This document shows positions 56,083-64,000 of a stretch of 64,000 nt of DNA, piece by piece. The notes below the pieces were generated by a model that saw only the letters and a list, made by a program, of their open reading frames with translations, ran no database searches and was not told the origin of the DNA. The stretch's first letter is position 1. Each line of letters begins with the position of its first letter. A program made the translations under genes and the position numbers. Source of the DNA: Leptobrachium leishanense (taxonomy: Eukaryota > Chordata > Amphibia > Anura > Megophryidae); contig CM019063.1 in assembly GCA_009667805.1 (NCBI GenBank), positions 409,052,626 to 409,116,625 on the forward strand, in the 5' to 3' direction.

Positions 56083-56333
56083 GGATTGAAGACATTGTAG
56101 CAATAATGATACCCGAGCCAAAAGGGAAGGAGATAGCAAGCCTTATGGAAAAGAACCTTAATGTAACGATATATATCACAATCGGGACAAGGAACTTACA
56201 AAAATTTGTCAGTCGGACATCAGTGGTGTTTGTCTCCATATCCTTCATCGTCCTGATGATCATTTCACTCGCATGGCTTGTCTTCTACTACATCCAGAGG
56301 TTTAGATATGCAAATGCTCGAGACAGGAACCAG
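56083..56333 (+). CDS. rnf150: internal coding exon of rnf150 (Goliath-family E3 ubiquitin ligase)
   Basis: A 251-bp exon encoding about 83 residues with no stops. It reads [19 protein letters not shown], the end of the protease-associated (PA) luminal domain. Next comes [12 protein letters not shown], a single transmembrane segment ([20 protein letters not shown], then FYYI) and a basic juxtamembrane stretch [12 protein letters not shown]. This matches my knowledge of RNF150; the close paralogues RNF130 and RNF149 differ in the PA end. The exon starts in phase 1 (first codon split) and ends on a complete codon, with CAG|GTGAGT as donor. The RING finger and the signal peptide must be in other exons, which I did not find here. 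RNF150 is a membrane-anchored RING ligase. This is the only host coding sequence I can support in the window. Confidence 0.88.
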
Positions 56334-56689
56334 GTGAGTGTCATGTTCTTTTATTTGTACTTAATTTTCCAAAGACACCAATCTCAAACATTCTTTCTTA
56401 TCACTAATGCAATTTATAAACCTTTCTTCATGCTTTCCAGGCATCCCATTCGCTATCCATTATGTGCCCGTCCACTGATTATAAAAATTCCTTACCCTCA
56501 ATCCATTTCAAGCCAGCTTCCTTTGTGACTGGTTCCCCAATTGCCCTCATGTTCTCTTATGCATCCTACCACCCATCTCATACTATATCCATCTTATTCA
56601 ACTCATTCCCATAAAACATTGTCATTTCTTTACTACCCATCTCATGGCCGTCCTATCCAGCCATCTATACCATGCACCTGGTCTTCAAT
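56334..56689 (+). other. rnf150: rnf150 intron, 5' end with splice donor
   Basis: Opens with GTGAGTG directly after CAG, a consensus donor. The following 350 bases are C/T-rich and hold no recognised feature up to the truncated Penelope-like element. Confidence 0.75.
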
Positions 56690-56693
56690 TTTG

Positions 56694-57856
56694 TCCGGGA
56701 GCGACCTCGTCCTATGGCGGCGTTACATAGATGATATTATCATCGTATGGAAGGGAGAGGAGGATACTTTAAGGACTTTTATTTCTTCATTGAATCAGAA
56801 TGATTTTAATTTAAAATTCACACACAAATTCAGTAAGTCGCAGATAGACTTTTTAGATCTTACAATTTATATAAAGGATGGAAGAATCGAAACCAAAACA
56901 TTCTTTAAGAAAACGGACACCAACACGGTTATAAGTAGGGATAGTTCCCATGCAGCCAAGTGGCTGGATAACGTACCTAAAAGTCAATTAATTAGATTTA
57001 AGAGAAACTGCTCAGAACCAGAAACCATTCAAGCCCAAAGTATTGAAATCATAGAGAAATATCAGCAAAAGGATACAGGAACGAAAGATTAAATGGAGGT
57101 CTACTAGAAGTAGAACAAAAGGAAAGGAACGATCTTTTTTCTAAAACTAAAAAAGGTAAACAAGAGGATGGTAGATTTAAATATGCGTTTATTACTAAAT
57201 ATAATCCTCCTGCTCATAAAATGAGACAAATTCTGAAAAGCCACTGGCATATTTTGAAAGCGGACCCTATTTTAGCAAAAGATATTCCTGATTCCCCGGT
57301 TGTAATATTTAAGAAAGCACAGAACTTAAAAGATCGTCTGGCTCCGAGTTTACTTCCGAAAATTGTAATTAATGATGTAAATAAGTTTTTTTTACCAGTT
57401 GAGAAACCTAAGGGTTTCCATAGGTGTGGGAGGTGTAAAGCCTGCAAACATCAAGTAAAAACTGTTAACTTTAAAAGCAATATAACAGGAAAGGAGTTTT
57501 CTATAAAATAATTTATCCATTGTACAAGCAAGGGACTGATATATCTCTTGGAATGCCCCTGTGGAGCGCAATATGTGGGTAAAACCACAAGAGAGATTAA
57601 AATACGTATACTGGAACATTTAGGAAACATTAGGCACAATAAACTTGACCACAGCCTGCCGGTGCATTGTAAGAACTGCCATTTGTTCTCTGTTGAAAAT
57701 TTTAAATGGATCGGTATAGATCTGGTTAGCAAAAATTGGAGAGGAGGAGATTACTCTAAACTTTTGGCTAAAAGAGAAATGGAATGGATATATCGGTTGG
57801 ATACGTGGAGAAATGGTGGTTTGAACATTGATCTGGATATAAAAAATTGCTTGTGA
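56694..57856 (+). pseudogene. Penelope-type reverse transcriptase (C-terminal part) plus GIY-YIG endonuclease
   Basis: The reading starts inside the palm domain: LWRRYIDDIIIVWKG (YIDD catalytic box, about 56720), FTHKFSKSQIDFLDL, KKTDTNT, then SQLIRFKRNCSE. The frame shifts near 57060-57090 and goes on with KMRQILKSHWHIL, a Cys motif CGRCKACKH near 57423-57450, and an in-frame stop at 57509-57511. The endonuclease follows: YLLECPCGAQYVGKTTRE (57540-57595), an R/H helix region IRILEHLGNIRH, and the downstream REMEWIYRL with the conserved E. The stop is at 57854-57856. The fingers and thumb upstream of YIDD are missing, as is usual for 5'-truncated insertions. The Cys motif resembles Neptune-type members. 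Confidence 0.88.
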
Positions 57857-58244
57857 GAGTACGATCCCTTCAAGTAGATTGTGCCAATACCCAATTCAAA
57901 TTCCAGATCTAACCCCAAAAAGTTGAGAGATTTATTATCTCCATTGTCCATTTTATATATTTTTTAAAAAATGATTTGTGAATTTTTATTGTCTTTAAGA
58001 AGAAATTTTTACTGAATTTTTGTCGAATTCAACTGTTTTTGCACATTCCTCTTATAATTGCTTTTTATGTACCGGAGGGATTATCGTTTAGAAAAGGACT
58101 CCATATCAGAAGTAGGAGGTTTCCCCTTAGGAGCCGCTTGGATCCGCCAACACCTGGAATTCCATCTCCCGGTGTTCCAACCTCCTTTCCTAAAACCGCC
58201 GCAATGAAGTCAATCACGATACGCTACTTCCGGTGACGTGGGGA

Positions 58245-58331
58245 CTGCGTTCCAGGGACGGACCGGATGTTCTGCGTTCCAGGGACGGACCGGATGTTTT
58301 GCGTTCCAGGGATGGACCGGATGTCCTGTGT
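58245..58331. repeat. 27-bp minisatellite in Penelope 3' region
   Basis: CTGCGTTCCAGGGACGGACC begins at 58245, 58272 and (one change) 58299, and a fourth partial unit starts at 58326. The unit length is exactly 27. Confidence 0.9.
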
Positions 58332-58470
58332 TCCATCCGTGAGACGCACGCCAACTCAAGATCCGGAAGAGAGACCATTCGGCGATAGAAGGAGAGAATA
58401 TAAAAAGAGGAAGAGAATGGGGACTATTAATGGATTTTTATTCTGTTGTAATTGTGTTTTTATTTATATT

Positions 58471-58512
58471 TTCCCTGATGAAGTGTTATGATATACACGA
58501 AATGCGTTGGAA
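58471..58512 (+). ncRNA. hammerhead ribozyme motif of Penelope-like element
   Basis: TTCC, then CTGATGA (58475-58481), an extra A, a stem II of GTGT/ACAC (58483-58486 and 58495-58498), GAAA (58499-58502), TGCG, TT, then GGAA (58509-58512), which pairs with the leading TTCC as stem I. Cleavage would fall after the TT at 58508. Stem III is one or two pairs, the short form reported for Penelope-like elements. All core positions are present; the extra A before stem II is unusual. Activity is predicted, not shown. Confidence 0.65.
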
Positions 58513-58617
58513 TCTATTATATATAACAAAATTTTTATCCAATAAAATACTGCTTTACTACTGCTTATCTTGGTAAGCTGTCCAGTTGATTCCTGTGGCG
58601 GCAAGAATCTTCAGGTC

Positions 58618-59167
58618 TGTCAGGGTTGCACGTAGCGGTGGCAGCGTTGGAACCAATATGCAAGATTTACATATAGCTGAGCGGTATGATAGCGTAGTAT
58701 AATGTCCAGGCAGCAATCGAGGGGTTAAAGCAGTCAGCGTAATAATATATCCAGGCAGAAGTCGAGGGGTTAAAGCAGGCAGCGTAGTAATATATCCAGG
58801 CAGAAGTCGAGGGGTTAAAGCAGGCAGCGTAGTAATATATCCAGGCAGAAGTCAGAATCACGGTCTCAGGAAACAAGTATATAAACAAGCGCAACAGACT
58901 AGAATAAACTAGTACTGAACTGTCATCCAGGTGACTTTTTATGGAGAACCTCCCTGGCGTTCTCTGATGATGTGCGGACTGCTGTCGGCCGTTCTGAGCG
59001 TCCCTGCGTACAACGTTCTCTGATAGCCCGGGAAAACGTGCGCACGCGCGGTTCACTCTGCAGCTGGGCCACGAGGAAAGAGGATGGATGGACGCTACTA
59101 GCGTCGGAATGCCGTCAGCGCCCGGGACCGGAGCGCAACCCAGGACCAGCGGTAGGGATCCCTGACA
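58618..59167 (-). repeat. 3' LTR of chromovirus with internal 45-bp minisatellite
   Basis: Bounded by TGTCAGGG at one end and CCCTGACA at the other, TG...CA with 8-bp inverted ends. On the minus strand the run TTGGGGGGCTC lies just upstream and can serve as the polypurine tract. A TATA-like CCATAAAAAG lies near 58944 on the minus strand. The other LTR is outside the window, so identity cannot be measured. Confidence 0.82.
58694..58853 (-). repeat. 45-bp minisatellite inside the LTR
   Basis: Three full units start at 58719, 58764 and 58809, each GAGGGGTTAAAGCAGGCAGC followed by GTAGTAATATATCC and AGGCAGAAGTC, with a partial unit before. Because 45 is a multiple of three, an open frame reads through as a 15-residue repeat. 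This is not thought to be a real protein end. Confidence 0.9.
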
Positions 59168-61805
59168 GAGCCCCCCAACAAGGCGACCACTCTGGGGGCG
59201 CGTCGAGTGAGTCGTGTGGAAAGCACGAACAAGGTCAGGAGCGTGGACATCAGCAGCGGAAACCCAGGAGTCTTCCTCAGGGCCATATCCAGTCCAGTGA
59301 ACCAGATACTCCAGGCGACGACGGTGGAAGCGGGAATCCAATATCTCCTGTACTTCATACTCATCGTTGTTCACAGCCACTACGGGACCTGGACGGGAAG
59401 AAGTGCAGTCAGGGAATAGATCCGGCTCCAAAGGATGGAGAAGAGATACGTGAAAAACCGGGTGGATCTTGTAATCATCAGGCAAGCGAAGCCGTACTGC
59501 CGAAGAAGAAACAACCTTGGTAATCGAGAAAGGACCCAAAAAGCGAGGGCCCAACTTTCTTGAAGGACAATTCAGTGTCACGTGCTTGGAGGACAGCCAT
59601 ACCAAATCACCCACTTTATATAAGGGTGCGGGATCCCGGTGGCGATCAGCATACCATTTGTAGGAACGTTGAGCTGATAGAAGAGCAGATCTGACTTGTT
59701 TGAAGCCGTCGTGTAGGCAGGCCATACGATGATCCAAGGAAGGAATATTACTAGAGGTGAACCAGGAAACCTCACCGGATGTCGGCTGTAGTTGACAAAA
59801 AATGGAGAAGAATTGATAGAACGATGGATTTGATTGTTGTATGCAAATTCTGCAATGGGTAAAAGATCTGCCCAGTCGTCTTGAAGATGTGAAGTGAAAC
59901 ACCGTAAATAATGTTCCAGGGTACCATTAGTTCGCTCGGTCTGACCGTTGGTTTGAGGATGATACGCCGTGGATAGGCTCTGCTGCATATGGAGATTCTT
60001 ACAAAAGGCTTTCCAGAAAAGTGAAGTAAATTGAGACCCTCTATCGGATATAATGGTAGAGGGTAGTCCATGTAACCGGAATATTTCTCGGATAAACAAG
60101 GAATGCGGTTTGTGCTGCCGTAGGTATTCCTGCATGGGGTAAAAAATGAGCCATCTTCGAAAATCTGTCAATTACCACCATTATGGTGTTATATCCGGCG
60201 GAGGCGGGTAGCTCGACTATAAAGTCCATAGATATATCCTCCCAAGGAATCTGAGGAACAGGCAATGGTTGGAGCAAACCTTGTGGACGCTGATGGGAGA
60301 CTTTGGCTCTGATGCATACTGGGCAATTCTTCACATACGACACAGTATCTTTCAGTAGACGAGGCCACCAGAAAAAACGGTTCATTAGATCCAGTGTCTT
60401 ATGTATACCCCCATGACCCCCTAGGGGGGAGTCGTGACAATATTGAAGAACGGACAGTACTGCTGCGGACGGCACAAATACCTTCTGATGGTGAAACAGA
60501 GATCCATTCTGCGCGGTCAGCGCCATTGAAGGAGCCGTTTGATCGATAGGGGGTGTGTTCTGTTTTATGACATCCCAGAGTAATAATTTAATCGTGGCGA
60601 AACAGGTTCTGGGTAATATGAAATCGTCATTGATTACTTGAATGTCGTCTTTAGCCCTTGACAAGGCATCGGCTTTCCCGTTTTTGCTACCAAGTCTGTA
60701 TGTGATGAGCATGTTGAACTGACTGAAGAAAAGAGCCCATCGTGCTTGTCTTGGTTTCAATCTGCGTGCTTGCTCTAGGTATTCCAAGTTCCGATGGTCA
60801 GTAAGGATGGAAACTGGGTGACGAGCTCCTTCAAGGAGATGACGCCATTCTTCCAGAGACAGTTTGATTGCCAGCAATTCTCTCTCTCCGACATCATAAT
60901 TCTTTTCGGCTGCGGAAAGGGTTTTAGAGAAAAAGGATACAGGATGCATTACTTCAGTTTCTTTCTGTCTTTGAGATAAAACGGCTCCAACAGCGTAAGC
61001 CGAGGCTTCTACCTCTAGAGTATATGGATGAGAGGGATCTGGAATCGAGAGGATAGGTGCGGTAGTGATAGTCCTTTTTAATAGATCAAAAGCGTCTTGA
61101 GCTGCTATAGACCAAGAAAAACGGGTATGGATACGGGTTAGTTCAGTCAATGGTTTAGCTATCTTAGAGAAGTTTTTTACAAACTTTCTGTAAAAGTTGC
61201 AGAACCCCAAAAAACACTGGACCCCCTTTCTGTTGGCAGGAGCTGGCTACTTCGAGACTGCTTCTATCTTGGCTGGATCCATCTGGATGTCCCCAGGGGT
61301 AATGATGAAACCAAGAAAGTCAATACGTTGTGTATCGAATAAACATTTTTCCAGCTTTACATACAGTTTGTGTTTCAATAGACGTAGCAATACGGTTCTT
61401 ACATGCTTCCTATGTGTTTCAGCGGTGTCGGAATAAATCAATATGTCATCCAAATATACTATTACGTAACAGTCCAATATGTCTTGGAAAATATCATTGA
61501 GGAATCTCTGAAATGTGGCAGGGGCATTGCAGAGATCATATGGCATTACTAAATACTCAAAATGTCCATACCTGGACCTGAAGGCCGTCTTCCATTCGTC
61601 TCCATGTCGTATTCTCACCAAATTGTACGCACCTCGTAGATCAAGTTTAGTAAACACTGACGAGGTTCTTAGTCGATCCATGAGTTCGGATATTAAAGGC
61701 AAAGGATATTTATTTTTAATCGTAATATTATTCAGGGCACGGTAGTCCACACAAGGGCGAAGACCCCTGTCTTTCTTTCCTACGAAGAAGATGGGTGCTC
61801 CTGCA
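59168..61805 (-). pseudogene. chromovirus pol (reverse transcriptase to chromodomain), broken
   Basis: From 61750: [17 protein letters not shown], then the YLDD box ([13 protein letters not shown], about 61450). A premature TAG near 61247 replaces an expected residue in the same frame. Next FCNFYRKFVKNFSKI, RNase H (about 61030-60700), integrase zinc finger HDSPLGGHGG...CPVC (about 60440-60310), MDFIVELPAS, ISDRGSQF in a shifted frame (about 60070), YHPQTNGQTERTNGTLEHYL (catalytic E), back to the first frame for the GPF-like VGDLVWLSSK and GPRFLGPFSI, and a chromodomain (YEVQEILDSR, YLVHWTGYG, EDSWV; about 59380-59290). There are two frameshifts plus one nonsense codon. The chromodomain targets integration to modified chromatin in this clade. 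Confidence 0.93.
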
Positions 61806-61928
61806 CAGTGGCGTCACTAGGGTTGGTGTCACCCGGTGCGGTAACTTATGGTGTCACCCCCCCCCCTGAGTTTTACGGATTTTTTTTTAACTACTCCTAC
61901 TCCTAAATCAGTACTCCCAAATAACACT

Positions 61929-61995
61929 GAATGCTCATACACACGGCGCACATTACTGTGAGGTTTATTGCTGTGGAACTCTCTCATATGCTCAC
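61929..61995 (+). repeat. single 55-bp satellite unit
   Basis: ATGCTCATACACACGGCGCA, CATTACTGTGAGGTTTATTG, CTGTGGAACTCTC: one unit of the satellite at 786-1145. Confidence 0.8.
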
Positions 61996-62039
61996 ACAAA
62001 TTTTTTCCAACTACCGGCAAGTACGGTGGATGTTCGAAG

Positions 62040-62146
62040 GCAGTGAAAGCACACATGGATATATATTGCCCCCAGCAGCACTGGATATATTGCCCCCAGC
62101 AGCTCACCCATGGATATATATTGCCCCCAGCTCACATATGGATATA
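62040..62146. repeat. minisatellite, left part (split by Tc1-3)
   Basis: Units of ATGGATATATATTGCCCCC followed by AGCAGCTCACCC or AGCTCACAT, about 22-31 bp. The array resumes at 63896 beyond the transposon. Confidence 0.85.
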
Positions 62147-62522
62147 CAGTTGTGTTCAAAATTATTCAACCCCCAATGCTGTAAAGGGTTTTAGGGAATT
62201 TAGTGTACATTTGTAATTGTATTCAGAATGAAATCCTACAAGGACTTTTTAAAGAACCATATGCAACTAAAATGACATCAATTGGTTTTGTAAAACAGTA
62301 GTAAATGTTTCTTTTGTGAATTCTTCATAGACACAATTATTCAACCCCTTAAAGACTACCACTCTGAAGAACAGAGGTTCATTCAAGTGTTTTCAATCAG
62401 GTATTGAAAACACCTGTGGATGTCACGGAGCAGCAATAAAGCATAATAAGTACCAATTAGGCAGCTTTAAAATGACTGTGATACTCAGCTCCGTCTAGAC
62501 ATTTACTGGTGTGGTTACAAAC

Positions 62523-63677
<1,155 letters not shown>

Positions 63678-63897
63678 GATTGAATGTCACTTGGGGGTTG
63701 AATAAAACTGATAATGATGTGAGCACAGAAAAGACATTTGTGGTTATTTCATTATAAATGTTATGTTATATTTGTCTGACCTACACGTGCCTCTTTGATT
63801 TAATTGTAAGCAAGATGACTGAATGATCAAAATCAATGTCAAACTGGCCAAAACACTCAATTTCAGTGGGGGTTGAATAATTTTGAACACAACTGTA

Positions 63898-64000
63898 TTG
63901 CCCCAGTTCACAATTATTTATTGCCCCCAGCAGCTCACCCATGGATATATATTGCCCCCAGCTCACATATGGATATATTGCCCCAGACCACCTCACACAT
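63898..64000. repeat. minisatellite, right part
   Basis: Continuation of the 62040-62146 array (CCCATGGATATATATTGCCC, CCAGCTCACATATGGATAT) to the window edge. Confidence 0.85.

Larger units (their letters stand above)
56690..58617 (+). mobile_element. 5'-truncated Penelope-like retroelement with GIY-YIG domain and hammerhead motif
   Basis: Contains the C-terminal part of a Penelope-type reverse transcriptase, a CX2CX2C motif, a GIY-YIG endonuclease, about 600 bases of 3' sequence with a 27-bp minisatellite, and a hammerhead core at 58471-58512. The element has the same orientation as rnf150 and lies about 360 bases past the exon donor. The right limit is set by the LTR that begins at 58618. 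Penelope-like elements are known to carry hammerhead ribozymes in their terminal regions; this copy fits that layout. Confidence 0.85.
58618..61805 (-). mobile_element. Ty3/gypsy chromovirus, 3' part, cut by a hAT element
   Basis: On the minus strand from 61805: reverse transcriptase, RNase H, integrase, chromodomain, polypurine-like GGGGGG, then a 550-bp 3' LTR. The 5' half (5' LTR, gag, protease, start of reverse transcriptase) is not in the window, because a hAT end begins at 61806 in mid-domain. It probably resumes beyond position 64000. The element sits directly against the Penelope tail at 58617. Confidence 0.92.

Noticed and set aside
56334..56528. Read-through of the rnf150 exon past 56333
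   Set aside because: CAG|GTGAGT is a consensus donor, and the residues after it lose all resemblance to the family.
58667..58866. Repeat-containing protein tail of the chromovirus
   Set aside because: The 15-residue repeat lies in the LTR minisatellite and is reached only because the frame misses its normal stop.

Overview
The window looks like a vertebrate nuclear genome, most likely an amphibian (frog). It holds one recognisable host coding exon, a piece of rnf150 with clean splice sites at 56083-56333 on the + strand. Almost everything else that can be named is transposable-element sequence of the kinds common in frogs: hAT, Tc1/mariner, PIF/Harbinger-like and TTAA-target DNA elements, Ty3/gypsy retrotransposons, a Penelope-like element, tRNA-derived SINEs and satellites. 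No bacterial-type operons, rRNA genes, standalone tRNA genes or CRISPR arrays were seen. The species call is inference; no search could be run.

Layout. 1-5.5 kb: a hAT MITE with a perfect 8-bp target duplication carrying a nested MITE and a 55-bp satellite, two head-to-tail Harbinger-like MITEs, a large inverted repeat and a SINE. 5.5-12.3 kb: intron-like sequence, a probable solo LTR, a 34-bp minisatellite, and an internally deleted hAT element that itself holds a 543-bp solo-LTR-like insertion. 12.3-17.0 kb: a complete, young Ty3/gypsy element (128-bp LTRs differing at two sites, 5-bp target duplication, gag-pol broken by one frameshift). 18-20.7 kb: a Penelope-type tail with a hammerhead-like motif, then a composite hAT element with an 8-bp target duplication. 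22-28.3 kb: small DNA elements and a 4.77-kb hAT element of full structure with a decayed BED-finger transposase. 29.4-32 kb: two copies of an unclassified palindromic MITE family. 33.9-35.5 kb: a Tc1/mariner element whose last two catalytic acidic residues are 37 residues apart. 36-51 kb: mostly intron-like, with TTAA-type MITEs, a gypsy fragment, a GC-rich block, a SINE and another palindromic MITE. 51.4-55.8 kb: nested MITEs and a DD34E Tc1 relic. 56-58.6 kb: the rnf150 exon and a 5'-truncated Penelope-like element (reverse transcriptase end, GIY-YIG endonuclease, hammerhead ribozyme motif). 58.6-61.8 kb: a minus-strand gypsy chromovirus with its 3' LTR and chromodomain, cut by a hAT end at 61806. 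61.8-64 kb: that hAT element, containing a satellite into which a third Tc1 element has jumped, itself broken by a SINE.

The rnf150 exon gives the setting: the window is probably a large rnf150 intron plus one exon plus the start of the next intron. The most interesting signals are the hammerhead-type motifs (one 3' of the Penelope element, one at 18.15 kb, and weaker relics), a 55-bp satellite found inside three separate hAT elements, the DD37E-spaced Tc1 element, and an unclassified MITE family with TIR GGGTTATTCAGAGAG and conserved hairpins. Insertion order can be read from the nesting in several places.
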